64,000 bases of DNA from Vibrio profundi (GCF_005281835.1 NZ_RZIS01000007.1:62001-126000); one strand, 5' to 3'. Numbered from the stretch's first letter, positions 15,711 to 25,515 are shown. Notes: generated from the letters alone by a model not told the origin. Numbers and translations are program-made.

Positions 15711-17912
15711 TTAGCTGAGATCTTGTGGCTCAATGTCTAATGACCAACGCACTTTTTTCGCTGTCGGCAGTAAGTTGATGGCCGGTTTTGCACTGGTTAA
15801 TAATCTTTGCATTTGCGAGCGAGTTTGAGTTTGTAAAATCAACTGCCAGCGTGATTTCCCCGCTCTTTTCGCGAGTGGAGCTGGTGTAGGACCAAGTACC
15901 ATGCAATAGCCATCAAATAGTGGGTGAGCTTCTAGCGTATGGCGAACTTGGCGTAAAAAATCTTCGACCAACTGCGAATTATTTGCTTCGGCGCGAAACA
16001 TGGTCATAAACGTATAAGGTGGCAGCATCGCTTGTTTACGCTCGGCTAGCGCGGTTTGAGCAAAGTGATTGTAGTCCTTATGCAGCAGAGCTTGCAGCAA
16101 CCCGTGTTCAGGGTGATGCGTTTGCAAGATGACTTCTCCGGGTTTACTCGCACGCCCCGCACGTCCCGCCACTTGAATGAATAACTGGGCTAAACGCTCT
16201 GACGCTCGAAAGTCACTGCTATAAAGGGAACCATCCACGTCGAGTAGCGCCACCATAGTCACATCAGGAAAGTGGTGACCTTTTGCGAGCATTTGGGTTC
16301 CGATGAGAATTTGGTACTCGCCGTTACGAATCGACTCCAGTGCAGCCTCTAAGCTGCCTTTACGACGCGTGCTGTCACGGTCGATACGAATAGTTTTGTA
16401 ATCAGGGAATAACTGGCCCAATTGCGTTTCTAGTTGTTCTGTACCGACGCCTAATGTGACAAGCTGATGGGAACCACACCCTTGGCACTGGTGAATAACC
16501 GGCTGTTGCGAACCACAGTGGTGGCAACGGATTTCATTGCTGTTCTGATGGTAGGTGTAGTAAGCGTCACAGCGTTTGCATTCTGCGGTCCATCCGCATT
16601 CGTGACACATTAAAGCTGGCGAGAACCCACGGCGGTTCAAAAAGAGCATCACTTGGTTGCCCGCTTGCAAATGGCGCTGCATTTCAGCAATGAGTGGTGC
16701 CGATAAGCCACTTTCCAAATATAAGCCTTTTACATCGAGCACTTTATTGGTTGTTGGAACGGCAGCCCCTGCACGCTGAGTTAAGGTTAAGTGCGCGTAT
16801 TTCCCGACTTGTGCATTGTGTATGGTTTCGAACGCTGGCGTGGCAGAACCGAGCACGACTGGGATCTTGGCTTTATGTGCGCGCATGATGGCGACATCAC
16901 GGGCGTGGTAGCGCAGGCTATCTTGTTGCTTATACGAAGAGTCGTGTTCTTCGTCGACAATAATAATCCCAAGATCGGCAAATGGCGTGAATAACGCCGA
17001 GCGAGTGCCAATCACGATGCCAGCTATCTTATCTCGAGCAGAAAGCCAGGCATTGAGGCGCTCAGTATCGTTCAATCCAGAGTGGATGACTTCGACCGGA
17101 ACATTGAAACGTTTTTTGAAGCGATTGATAGTTTGTGGAGTCAACCCAATTTCAGGTACCAGAACTAAGGCTTGTTTACCTTGTTCAAGTACCGGCTTGA
17201 TCATATTAAGGTAAACCTCAGTCTTGCCTGAACCCGTGACCCCTTCTAATAAAAAGCAGGCAAAATCATTCTGGCTATTCACGGTGGCGATAGCGATGGC
17301 TTGCTCTTCATTGAGTTTAGGTTTGAACTGGTCGCTTTCTATTTCGGTCGGCCATTGAATGCGTGTGGGCTTTTTCTCTACCGATTCGATCCAGTCTTTT
17401 TCTTGCAATGTTTTTAATACTGCGCTGCCAACTTCTTGGTCGATAAACTCTTGATGTGGCACTGGGCCGCTTTCAAGCATGTGCATGACTTTGGCTTGCT
17501 TGACCGCTCGGCCAAAGCCCTGCATCAATTGATTTTTACCCAGTGGTGTTAACTGCCATTCTACTAGTGTCGCGAAGTCTGCTGCTTTACCTTTGCGTAG
17601 CGCACTTGGCAGCGCATTGGCGAGCGTTTCCCCAAGTGGGTATTGATAAAATTGGCTACACCACGTTAATAGTGAATAGACGGAATCTGGCCACACCGGT
17701 TGATTGTCTAGTATCGCCTTTATCGGTTTCAGTTTATCGATGCTGAACTCTGATTCGTTGACTAGCGAGGTGACAATACCAACAAGCGTTTGTCGTCCAA
17801 ATGGAACGGAAACACGGCCACCGATGATCGGAAACAGATGATTAGGGATGGTATAATCAAACTGCTTGTCCAGAGGGACGGGCAGTGCCACACGGGCGAT
17901 AGTTGGACGCAT
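15711..17912 (-). CDS. priA: Primosomal protein N' (replication restart helicase PriA)
   Basis: 3'-5' DNA helicase that reloads the replisome at stalled forks. The 733-residue protein has an N-terminal DNA-binding region (1-110), Walker A LEGVTGSGKTEVYL, the DEEH box IIVDEEHDSSYKQQ, and zinc-binding Cys pairs inserted between helicase halves (CHECGWTAECKRC, CHHCG, CQGCGSH). The helicase motif QVAGRAGR is present. Length matches E. coli (732). It is divergent from rpmE. Confidence 0.97.
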   Translation of the reverse strand: MRPTIARVALPVPLDKQFDYTIPNHLFPIIGGRVSVPFGRQTLVGIVTSLVNESEFSIDKLKPIKAILDNQPVWPDSVYSLLTWCSQFYQYPLGETLANALPSALRKGKAADFATLVEWQLTPLGKNQLMQGFGRAVKQAKVMHMLESGPVPHQEFIDQEVGSAVLKTLQEKDWIESVEKKPTRIQWPTEIESDQFKPKLNEEQAIAIATVNSQNDFACFLLEGVTGSGKTEVYLNMIKPVLEQGKQALVLVPEIGLTPQTINRFKKRFNVPVEVIHSGLNDTERLNAWLSARDKIAGIVIGTRSALFTPFADLGIIIVDEEHDSSYKQQDSLRYHARDVAIMRAHKAKIPVVLGSATPAFETIHNAQVGKYAHLTLTQRAGAAVPTTNKVLDVKGLYLESGLSAPLIAEMQRHLQAGNQVMLFLNRRGFSPALMCHECGWTAECKRCDAYYTYHQNSNEIRCHHCGSQQPVIHQCQGCGSHQLVTLGVGTEQLETQLGQLFPDYKTIRIDRDSTRRKGSLEAALESIRNGEYQILIGTQMLAKGHHFPDVTMVALLDVDGSLYSSDFRASERLAQLFIQVAGRAGRASKPGEVILQTHHPEHGLLQALLHKDYNHFAQTALAERKQAMLPPYTFMTMFRAEANNSQLVEDFLRQVRHTLEAHPLFDGYCMVLGPTPAPLAKRAGKSRWQLILQTQTRSQMQRLLTSAKPAINLLPTAKKVRWSLDIEPQDLS

Positions 17913-18237
17913 ACTAAGAGAGCTTTACCTGGGGGAAATCGAATCCACAGTCTAAAGGATTCACCTATTAAATTCGAGGTGCAGTTGCGCTTTGAAAGCG
18001 TCTCAGCTTCAAGCTGAACGACTGAATGGTGGCTAATAATATAGAGGCAATAAAAGATTGGTGAAAAATGTATCAAATGAGTTGATCCCACTTCACAGAT
18101 TCATTACTATACTGCGCCTTGAAGGTATGGCTTCGTCTCCTTGTGTTTCGATGCGGTGTCTTTAATTATTATTTTTTAACTACGTGTGGTGTCCGGCTTA
18201 GAATCGGATGGCGACACGGCCTAATTGAGGTTATCCC
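17913..18237. other. priA-rpmE intergenic region (325 bases)
   Basis: It holds divergent promoters and an rpmE leader. No protein-coding gene is supported. The rpmE-proximal 50 bases contain a hairpin, listed separately. Confidence 0.5.
18189..18217 (+). promoter_or_regulatory. rpmE leader hairpin (candidate L31 autoregulatory leader)
   Basis: GTGTC (18189-18193) pairs with GACAC (18213-18217), with an inner CCG/CGG pairing, ending 10 bases before the GAGG ribosome binding site of rpmE. Ribosomal-protein leaders upstream of rpmE are known in gammaproteobacteria; assignment to that class is inferred from position and shape only. Confidence 0.5.
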
Positions 18238-18456
18238 ATGAAAGTTGGTATCCACCCAGAATACAAAGCTGTAAAAGCTACTTGTTCTTGCGGCAACACA
18301 TTTGAATTCAACTCTACTCTAGGTAAAGAAGGTATTCACCTAGACGTATGTGACAAATGTCACCCATTCTACACTGGTAAGCAACGTATCGTTGATACAG
18401 GCGGCCGTGTAGATCGCTTCAACAAGCGTTTCGGTGCTCTTTCTAGCAAGAAGTAA
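18238..18456 (+). CDS. rpmE: Ribosomal protein bL31, zinc-binding form
   Basis: Large-subunit protein at the 30S-50S bridge. The 72-residue protein has the four zinc-ligand Cys of the C+ form (CSCG and CDKCH, at 16, 18, 37 and 40). This form is replaced by the Cys-less paralogue under zinc starvation in other bacteria; the paralogue is not in this window. It starts at ATG 18238 with a GAGG site. Single gene with a strong terminator. Confidence 0.98.
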   Translation: MKVGIHPEYKAVKATCSCGNTFEFNSTLGKEGIHLDVCDKCHPFYTGKQRIVDTGGRVDRFNKRFGALSSKK

Positions 18457-18474
18457 TTCTCGCTATTTAGACAT

Positions 18475-18502
18475 AAAAAAGGACACTTCGGTGTCCTTTT
18501 TT
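18475..18502 (+). terminator. Terminator of rpmE
   Basis: GGACAC-TTCG-GTGTCC with A6 before and T6 after; UUCG tetraloop. Confidence 0.95.
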
Positions 18503-18666
18503 ATTGCCTGTCGTTTAGGGATTTCAACTGCTCACTGGTCTTATTAGTAGTCAAATCTCGTTTTTTAATGAGACAGGGGGCTTTCCTATCTAGGAACTTT
18601 GAAGTACATCCATTAAAATCAAACTTCTTACCCAATCATTATAATATCTTTAGGAAACCTACACCT

Positions 18667-19941
18667 ATGTCAGACGACACTCGCCAAGAACTTTCTCCAC
18701 AAGAACAATTCCGCCAACAAGCGCTTGATTACCATGAATTTCCAATCCCAGGTAAGATTGCCGTAGAGCTGACTAAGCCTGCAAACTCAGCAGAAGACTT
18801 AGCCCTTGCCTACAGCCCAGGTGTAGCAGAACCAGTACGTGAAATTGCTCAGAATGTAGATAACGTTTACAAGTACACAGGAAAAGGCAACATGGTTGCT
18901 GTTATTTCTAATGGTACGGCGATTCTTGGCCTAGGTAACCTTGGTCCTATCGCGTCTAAGCCTGTAATGGAAGGTAAAGCGTTACTATTCAAACGCTTTG
19001 CTGGCTTAGACTCTATCGATATTGAAGTTAAGCACCGTACAATCGATGAGTTTGTCGATACTGTAGCAAACATTGCAGACACGTTTGGTGGTATCAACTT
19101 AGAAGATATTAAAGCACCAGACTGTTTTGAGATTGAACGCCGCCTAATTGAGCGCTGTGATGTTCCTGTTTTCCACGATGACCAACACGGTACAGCAATC
19201 GTAACGGCAGCTGGCATGTTGAACGCAATTGAGCTGCAAGGCAAAAAATTAGAAGAGTCTAAGATCGTATGTCTAGGTGCAGGCGCAGCTGCGGTGGCAT
19301 GTATGGAACTACTGATCAAATGTGGTGCTCAACGTGAGAAGATTTACATGTTGGACCGTAAAGGCGTAATCCACACTCGCCGTGATGATCTGAATGAATA
19401 CAAGCAGTTATTTGCGAACAACACAGATAAGCGTACGCTTGAAGATGTGATTGATGGCGCAGACCTTTTCCTTGGTGTATCTGGCCCGAACCTACTTCCA
19501 GCAGAAGCGTTGAAGCTTATGGCGGACAAGCCAATCGTCTTTGCATGTTCAAACCCAGATCCAGAAATCAAACCTGAACTGGCTCACGAAGTGCGTGAAG
19601 ACTTGATCATGGGTACTGGCCGTAGTGATTACCCGAACCAAGTGAACAACGTATTGTGTTTCCCATTCATCTTCCGTGGCGCACTGGATGTTCGTGCAAG
19701 CGAAATCAATGATGAAATGAAGCTAGCGGCAGTAAATGCAATTCGTGAGTTGGCGAAAGAAGAAGTACCAGCGGAAGTATTGGCAGCTGCGGGTGCGACT
19801 TCTCTTGAGTTTGGTAAAGGTTACATCATTCCTAAGCCAATGGATCCACGTCTATTACCGCGTGTTGCTAAAGCAGTTGCACAAGCAGCGGTTGATTCTG
19901 GTGTGGCTCGTATCGAAATGCCAGAAAACTATATGGCGTAA
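18667..19941 (+). CDS. NAD(P)-dependent malic enzyme, short form
   Basis: Oxidatively decarboxylates malate to pyruvate. The 424-residue protein has YSPGVAEPV near the N-terminus, the catalytic-region sequence FHDDQHGTAIV and the dinucleotide fold CLGAGAAAVACMELL. It corresponds to the catalytic part of MaeB but lacks the phosphotransacetylase-like C-terminal domain of the E. coli protein (759 residues). I start at ATG 18667 (MSDDTRQELSPQEQF), with AGGAA upstream; the in-frame extension to 18568 looks non-coding. Cofactor preference cannot be read with confidence. Single gene with terminator. Confidence 0.9.
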   Translation: MSDDTRQELSPQEQFRQQALDYHEFPIPGKIAVELTKPANSAEDLALAYSPGVAEPVREIAQNVDNVYKYTGKGNMVAVISNGTAILGLGNLGPIASKPVMEGKALLFKRFAGLDSIDIEVKHRTIDEFVDTVANIADTFGGINLEDIKAPDCFEIERRLIERCDVPVFHDDQHGTAIVTAAGMLNAIELQGKKLEESKIVCLGAGAAAVACMELLIKCGAQREKIYMLDRKGVIHTRRDDLNEYKQLFANNTDKRTLEDVIDGADLFLGVSGPNLLPAEALKLMADKPIVFACSNPDPEIKPELAHEVREDLIMGTGRSDYPNQVNNVLCFPFIFRGALDVRASEINDEMKLAAVNAIRELAKEEVPAEVLAAAGATSLEFGKGYIIPKPMDPRLLPRVAKAVAQAAVDSGVARIEMPENYMA

Positions 19942-20020
19942 TATATGGCATAGAGCGATTAACATAGAGAGCTGTGCTGCGTGCATTGGCTCTCATGCTC
20001 TGGCTACTAGATTGATAAAG

Positions 20021-20055
20021 AAAAAGCCGACTTACGTGAGTAAGTCGGCTTTTTT
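20021..20055 (+). terminator. Terminator of the malic enzyme gene
   Basis: AAAAGCCGACTTAC-GTGA-GTAAGTCGGCTTTT plus T run; a 14-bp stem. Confidence 0.93.
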
Positions 20056-20150
20056 GCATTTTGATGTCTAGTTTAATAACCAGACAAAATGATGATTCAG
20101 TATTGGCCGCAGGCGAATAAGAAGATGCTGACGTGTGACTGGTGTTATTT

Positions 20151-20471
20151 TTATTCTTCGTCAAACGCTTCGAATTCGATACCCATCTCTGTCATCAGCT
20201 TTTTCACTTCAGCAGGAATATCGTCTGGGCGGTCTTTACGTAAGTCTTCGTCCGTTGGTAGTGGCTGGCCTGTATAGGCGTGAAGGAATGCTTCACATAG
20301 CAACTCACTATTAGTGGCGTGGCGTAGGTTGTTAATTTGACGGCGTGTACGCTCGTCAGTTAGCACCTTTAATACTTTTAGAGGGATAGAAACTGTGATC
20401 TTTTTTACTTGTTCGCTTTTCTTTCCATGCTCTGCATATGGGCTTATGTATTCACCATTCCAGTCGGCCAT
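20151..20471 (-). CDS. metJ: Methionine repressor MetJ
   Basis: Ribbon-helix-helix repressor that binds AGACGTCT repeats with S-adenosylmethionine as co-repressor. The beta-strand KKITVSIPLKVLKVL and helices RTRRQINNLRHATNSELLCEAFLHA are almost identical to E. coli MetJ. 106 residues (E. coli 105). It is divergent from metB, and its promoter region contains four tandem MetJ boxes, so it should repress both itself and metBL. Confidence 0.98.
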   Translation of the reverse strand: MADWNGEYISPYAEHGKKSEQVKKITVSIPLKVLKVLTDERTRRQINNLRHATNSELLCEAFLHAYTGQPLPTDEDLRKDRPDDIPAEVKKLMTEMGIEFEAFDEE

Positions 20472-20547
20472 TGCGCACCTTCATCATTTTTGTTGTTTGA
20501 TTAAAATTTAGAATGGTGATTTTAGCGGGATTTACCGCCATAAGCAA

Positions 20548-20579
20548 AGACATATAGACGTCTAGAAGTGTTGACGGCT
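20548..20579. promoter_or_regulatory. Tandem MetJ boxes in the metJ-metB region
   Basis: Four contiguous 8-base units: AGACATAT, AGACGTCT (perfect), AGAAGTGT and TGACGGCT. Confidence 0.88.
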
Positions 20580-20680
20580 TAATGTAATGGAAGTAAAGTG
20601 AATAACATATATCTAACACAGCAGCCTATACGCGACAAGCTACTGTGAATTTCAAGCATCCAAATTGAAAGGAAACACCT

Positions 20681-21865
20681 ATGAGCAGCCGGAAGCCAGC
20701 CACCATTGCAGTTCGTACTGGTATCGAGTCAGACACTCAACACCACGCCGTTGTTCCACCTATTTATCTGTCCACGAACTATGGATTTCCTGCATTTGGT
20801 GAAGTGCCAAAGTATGATTATACCCGTTCAGGCAACCCAAACCGTGGCTTGCTAGAAACTGCGCTGTTTGAATTGGAGTCCGGTAAGGGCGCTGTAGTGA
20901 CTAACTGTGGCACTTCAGCATTAAACCTTTGGGTATCGGCTTTTTTAAGTGGTGATGACTTAATCGTCGCGCCACACGATTGCTACGGCGGTACATATCG
21001 TCTATTCAACACTCGCTCTCAAAAGGGTGACTTCAAAGTGTTGTTTGTTGACCAATCTGATCAAGCCGCTTTGGATGCAGCAATCGCACTTAAACCTAAA
21101 TTAATTTTGCTTGAGACTCCATCTAACCCTCTTGTTCGCGTTGTGGATATTGCAGAAACCTGCCGCAAAGCCAAAGAAGTGGGTGCACTTGTCGCAGTCG
21201 ACAATACCTTTTTGACACCTGTGTTCCAAAAGCCATTAGAACTTGGAGCAGATTTTGTTATTCACTCAACCACTAAGTACATCAACGGCCACTCGGACGT
21301 TATCGGTGGTGTTGTGATCACGAAAACAGAAGAGCATGCAGAAGAACTAGCATGGTGGGGCAACTGTATTGGCGCAACGGGCACTCCGTTTGATAGCTAC
21401 ATGACGCTGCGCGGCATTCGTACTTTAGGCGCTCGTATGCGCGTTCACGAAGAAAGCTCGCGTGATATTTTAGTGGCACTGCAAGAGCAAGATCTTGTCG
21501 GTACGATTTACCATCCAAGCCTACCGGATCACCCGGGGCATGAGATTGCGAAGAAACAGCAGTCAGGTTTTGGCTCGATGCTGAGCTTTGAGTTTGCAGG
21601 CTCTTTCGAAGCGCTTAAGTACTTTGTTGGCGAGCTTGAGCTGTTCTCTCTCGCTGAGTCGCTAGGTGGAGTAGAAAGCTTGATTTGTCACCCGGCTTCA
21701 ATGACGCACCGTGCAATGGGTGAAGCTGCTCTAGAAGAAGCTGGCGTTTCACAACAACTGCTACGTTTATCTGTCGGTTTGGAAGATGCAGAAGATTTAA
21801 TTGCAGACCTTAAGCAAGCGCTCGCCAAAGCACAGGCTTTCATTGAAAATGGGGAGAAGCGTTAA
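20681..21865 (+). CDS. metB: Cystathionine gamma-synthase
   Basis: PLP enzyme that joins O-succinylhomoserine and cysteine to make cystathionine in methionine synthesis. The PLP lysine is in HSTTKYINGHSDVIGG, and RSGNPNRGLLETAL and SLGGVESLICHPASMTH are typical of the Cys/Met metabolism family. 394 residues. It is the first gene of metBL: its TAA overlaps the metL ATG by one base. It is controlled by the upstream MetJ boxes. Confidence 0.96.
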   Translation: MSSRKPATIAVRTGIESDTQHHAVVPPIYLSTNYGFPAFGEVPKYDYTRSGNPNRGLLETALFELESGKGAVVTNCGTSALNLWVSAFLSGDDLIVAPHDCYGGTYRLFNTRSQKGDFKVLFVDQSDQAALDAAIALKPKLILLETPSNPLVRVVDIAETCRKAKEVGALVAVDNTFLTPVFQKPLELGADFVIHSTTKYINGHSDVIGGVVITKTEEHAEELAWWGNCIGATGTPFDSYMTLRGIRTLGARMRVHEESSRDILVALQEQDLVGTIYHPSLPDHPGHEIAKKQQSGFGSMLSFEFAGSFEALKYFVGELELFSLAESLGGVESLICHPASMTHRAMGEAALEEAGVSQQLLRLSVGLEDAEDLIADLKQALAKAQAFIENGEKR

Positions 21866-24276
21866 TGACGGTTTTACGCCAACTGCACAAATTTGGTGGC
21901 AGTAGCCTAGCTGATCCAGAATGTTACCAACGCGTGGTGAACATTCTTAAAGAATACTCTAAGCCTAATGATTTGGTGGTGGTGTCGGCGGCTGGCAAAA
22001 CCACGAATCGACTCATTGAATTTCTAGAAGCGCTGGATAAAGATGGCCGACTTGCTCATGAATGTCTGCAGTCTTTACGTCAGTTCCAGTTGGAACTGAT
22101 TGAAGGTTTATTAACAGGTGAGCAGGCGGAAAAGCTCACTGTTCAGTTGCAAAGTGAGTTTACCGCGCTTGGTGAGCTGGTTGCTCCGTTGAGCGAAGCA
22201 CAAAAAGCACAGGTGCTCGGCCATGGTGAAGTATGGTCATCTCGTTTACTGGCTGCGCTTTTGGGTCAGCATGATCTTCAAGCTGTCGCGCAAGACGCAC
22301 GTGAGTTTTTACGTGCAGAAGCGGGCACTCAACCAGAAGTGGATCGCTCTCGCTCGTACGCTTTGATTAAAGAAGTACTTGCACAGCATACTCATTGCCG
22401 TGTGGTCATTACTGGCTTCATGGCGCAAAACTGCCAAGGCGAAACCGTATTACTAGGGCGTAATGGCTCCGATTACTCGGCAACGGTCATCGGCGCGCTG
22501 GCGGAAGTCGATCGTGTCACGATTTGGAGTGACGTGGCAGGTGTTTACAGCGCAGACCCGCGCTTAGTGTCTGATGCGTGTCTATTGCCGTTATTGCGTT
22601 TAGATGAAGCAAGTGAGCTGGCACGTCTGGCAGCTCCTGTATTACACAGCCGTACATTACAACCTGTCGCGCAAAGTGCGATGGACTTAAGCTTACGTTG
22701 CAGCTACCAGCCAGAGTCTGGTTCGACCCAAATTGAACGCGTTTTGGCTTCTGGTCGCGGCGCTAAGATTATTACCTCACTCGATGAAGTGTTACTGGTC
22801 CAGCTTAATTTTGGGCATGGTCATGACTTTGAACGCCTAGAGATTGATGTATTAGAGGGGCTGAAGCGTGCTCAACTGGAGCCTCTAGCTTACGAACTTC
22901 AACCAGATCAAAACTGCTTACGCCTTGCATACACTGCGGAAATCGCTGGTGGTGCGTTGGAGTACTTACAAGATCACGCAGTCGAAGCCGAAATCAAGTT
23001 GAAAGAAGGTTACTCCTTAGTTGCCGCTGTGGGTGCAGGTGTAACTAAGAACCCTAACCATTGTTATGGTTTTTATCAGCAGCTAAAGAATTCTCCAGTG
23101 GAGTTCATTTCTGAAGCTGCTTCAGGCTTGAGCTTAGTGGCGGTGATGCGCAAGTGCGAAACGCCAGTATTGGTGAAAGGTGTGCATTCTCAGCTGTTCC
23201 AAGCCCAGAAGCGTGTGGCGATTGCTCTCTGTGGTAAAGGTAATATTGGTTCAAGCTGGCTGAAGCTGTTTGCAGAGCAGAAGTCGGATCTAGAAAAACG
23301 CCGCGGCATGAGCTTTGATCTTGTTGCGGTCGTAGATAGTCAAACATATTGGTATAACGAAAACGGCATCGATGCGGATAGTGTGTTTGATCATTTCGAT
23401 GACGAAGCCGTAAAAAACAACGACGGTGAGTGGCTTGAACGATTAGGCTCCATCCAAGGCTACGATGAAGTGGTTGTGCTAGACGTCACTGCTAGCCAAG
23501 TGTTGGCAGAAAAGTACTTGGATATTGCTCAGCAAGGCATTCATCTAATCTCGGCAAACAAGGTGGCGGGTAGCGCTTCTAGTGAGTACTACCATCAAGT
23601 ACAAGATGCCTTCGCTAAGATCAGCCGCCACTGGTTATATAACGCAACGGTTGGCGCAGGGTTACCAATAAACCATACCGTGCGCGACCTACGTGAAAGC
23701 GGTGACGATATTATCGCTCTGTCTGGTATCTTCTCAGGTACGCTTTCTTGGTTGTTCCAACAGTTTGATGGCAGTGTGCCATTTAGTGAACTTGTGGATT
23801 TAGCATGGCAGCAAGGCCTAACTGAACCGGACCCTCGCGCCGACTTAGACGGCTCAGACGTGATGCGTAAACTGGTCATCCTTGCCCGTGAGTCTGGTTT
23901 AGATATTGAGCCGGAAAATGTAAAAGTAGAGTCACTGGTTCCAGCTGAGTTACAAGATCTATCGGTTGATGATTTCTTCGATAAAGCTTCACTACTGAGT
24001 GAGGAGTTAGCGGAGCGCTTACAAAAAGCGCAATCAGAACATAAGGTGCTGCGCTATGTTGCTCGTTTAGAGAAAAATGGTAAAGCAACGGTAGGCGTTG
24101 AAGCACTTGCTAAAGAGCATGCGTTGGCAAACTTACTTCCTTGCGACAATATCTTTGCTATTGAGAGTAAATGGTATAAAGACAATCCGCTTGTTATCCG
24201 TGGTCCAGGTGCTGGGCGTGAGGTAACGGCAGGAGCGATTCAGTCTGATTTAAACCGAATGTCTAGTTTGTTTTAA
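21865..24276 (+). CDS. metL: Bifunctional aspartokinase II / homoserine dehydrogenase II
   Basis: Catalyses the first and third steps from aspartate toward homoserine. The aspartokinase domain begins KFGGSSLADPE and runs to about 290, followed by an ACT-like region; the homoserine dehydrogenase starts near 450 with the NAD(P)-binding CGKGNIGSSW and contains SANKVAGSAS and GLTEPDPRADLDGSD. 803 residues (E. coli MetL 810). It is translationally coupled to metB. MetL in E. coli is not allosterically inhibited by threonine; control here is probably by MetJ. Confidence 0.96.
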   Translation: MTVLRQLHKFGGSSLADPECYQRVVNILKEYSKPNDLVVVSAAGKTTNRLIEFLEALDKDGRLAHECLQSLRQFQLELIEGLLTGEQAEKLTVQLQSEFTALGELVAPLSEAQKAQVLGHGEVWSSRLLAALLGQHDLQAVAQDAREFLRAEAGTQPEVDRSRSYALIKEVLAQHTHCRVVITGFMAQNCQGETVLLGRNGSDYSATVIGALAEVDRVTIWSDVAGVYSADPRLVSDACLLPLLRLDEASELARLAAPVLHSRTLQPVAQSAMDLSLRCSYQPESGSTQIERVLASGRGAKIITSLDEVLLVQLNFGHGHDFERLEIDVLEGLKRAQLEPLAYELQPDQNCLRLAYTAEIAGGALEYLQDHAVEAEIKLKEGYSLVAAVGAGVTKNPNHCYGFYQQLKNSPVEFISEAASGLSLVAVMRKCETPVLVKGVHSQLFQAQKRVAIALCGKGNIGSSWLKLFAEQKSDLEKRRGMSFDLVAVVDSQTYWYNENGIDADSVFDHFDDEAVKNNDGEWLERLGSIQGYDEVVVLDVTASQVLAEKYLDIAQQGIHLISANKVAGSASSEYYHQVQDAFAKISRHWLYNATVGAGLPINHTVRDLRESGDDIIALSGIFSGTLSWLFQQFDGSVPFSELVDLAWQQGLTEPDPRADLDGSDVMRKLVILARESGLDIEPENVKVESLVPAELQDLSVDDFFDKASLLSEELAERLQKAQSEHKVLRYVARLEKNGKATVGVEALAKEHALANLLPCDNIFAIESKWYKDNPLVIRGPGAGREVTAGAIQSDLNRMSSLF

Positions 24277-24315
24277 TGCGTTAAAACTTCCTTTTAGACA
24301 TATATAAAACAATAG

Positions 24316-24350
24316 AGGCTGAAGGCAGCATAGCGCGCTTTCAGCCTTTT
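24316..24350 (+). terminator. Terminator of metBL
   Basis: AGGCTGAA...TTCAGCCT with a 16-base loop, followed by TTTT. Confidence 0.8.
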
Positions 24351-24456
24351 TATTCTCTGCTTGTTCTCATCTTTCTTCTTGAACTTTGTTCACGATCTAC
24401 TTGAAAATAATTCATAATGGATCTGTTGACATTAAATCGTATTCAATACATTCTGT

Positions 24457-24480
24457 AGACATATAGACGTCTAAACGTCG
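24457..24480. promoter_or_regulatory. Tandem MetJ boxes upstream of metF
   Basis: Three contiguous units: AGACATAT, AGACGTCT (perfect) and AAACGTCG. A TTGACA at 24426-24431 may be the -35 element. The first 17 bases are identical to the metJ-metB array. Confidence 0.88.
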
Positions 24481-24531
24481 TTTTAAGGATAAGAATTTTT
24501 TCGTGGTTGAGTTGGCCACATGGAGAGTAAG

Positions 24532-25431
24532 ATGGGATACACACACGCTAGTCATATTGACGCTTTAAATCAGAATATCGCTGAACTTTCTGACAACATT
24601 AACGTATCTTTCGAGTTTTTCCCGCCGAGTAGCGAGAAAATGGAGGAGACATTGTGGAACTCTGTACACCGTCTAAAAACTCTTCAACCTAAGTTTGTTT
24701 CTGTTACTTACGGGGCTAACTCAGGTGAGCGTGACCGTACTCACTCAATCATTAAAGAAATTAAAGATCAAACGGGTTTAGTTGCGGCTCCGCACTTAAC
24801 TTGTATCGATGCTAGCCGTGAAGAATTAATTCAAATCGCTGATGACTACTGGGCGAATGGTATTCAGAGCATCGTTGCACTACGTGGTGACATTCCTGCT
24901 GGTGGCGGCGTCCCTGAAATGTACGCATCTGATCTTGTTAAACTGCTTAAGGCGCGCCATGACTTTGATATCTCAGTCGCGGCTTTCCCAGAAGTCCACC
25001 CTGAAGCGAAAAGTGCACAATCAGACTTACTGAACCTAAAGCGTAAAGTAGATGCGGGTGCGAACCGCGCGATTACTCAGTTCTTCTTTGATGTAGAAAG
25101 CTACTTACGTTTCCGTGACCGCTGCGTAGCCGCTGGCATTGATGTAGAGATTGTACCGGGCATCCTGCCTGTTTCTAACTTCAAACAAGCTTCTCGCTTT
25201 GCTGAAATGAATAACGTGAAAGTCCCGGGCTGGATGGCTCAGCAATTTGAAGGCTTGGATGATGACCCAACGACTCGTCAGTTAGTAGGCGCAAGTCAGG
25301 CGATTGATATGGTGCGTACACTAAGCCGTGAAGGGGTGAAAGACTTCCACTTCTACACACTAAACCGTGCTGAAATGACTTACGCACTATGCCACACACT
25401 GGGTGTTCGCCCACAAGTGATTGCTCAGTAA
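24532..25431 (+). CDS. metF: 5,10-methylenetetrahydrofolate reductase
   Basis: FAD enzyme that makes 5-methyltetrahydrofolate for methionine synthase. FEFFPPSSEKMEE, PHLTCIDASREEL, LRGDIPAGGG and ITQFFFDVESY are hallmark segments. I start at ATG 24532 (MGYTHASHIDALNQN, 299 residues) with GGAG 7 bases upstream; ATG 24520 would overlap that site. Single gene under its own MetJ boxes, convergent with aphA. Confidence 0.97.
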   Translation: MGYTHASHIDALNQNIAELSDNINVSFEFFPPSSEKMEETLWNSVHRLKTLQPKFVSVTYGANSGERDRTHSIIKEIKDQTGLVAAPHLTCIDASREELIQIADDYWANGIQSIVALRGDIPAGGGVPEMYASDLVKLLKARHDFDISVAAFPEVHPEAKSAQSDLLNLKRKVDAGANRAITQFFFDVESYLRFRDRCVAAGIDVEIVPGILPVSNFKQASRFAEMNNVKVPGWMAQQFEGLDDDPTTRQLVGASQAIDMVRTLSREGVKDFHFYTLNRAEMTYALCHTLGVRPQVIAQ

Positions 25432-25451
25432 CTTCCCAGCCACAGATAAAC

Positions 25452-25487
25452 AAAAAGGCTTGCACTCATAGAGTGCAAGCCTTTTGA
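25452..25487. terminator. Bidirectional terminator metF/aphA
   Basis: AAAAGGCTTGCACTC-ATA-GAGTGCAAGCCTTTT; A/T tracts on both sides serve both genes. Confidence 0.93.
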
Positions 25488-25515
25488 TTTTTAGCGCGTT
25501 AAAAAATGCGTTGGC

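Noticed and set aside
17762..18091. 109-residue minus-strand frame overlapping the priA start
   Set aside because: Out of frame with priA, overlaps the conserved priA N-terminus, no family resemblance.
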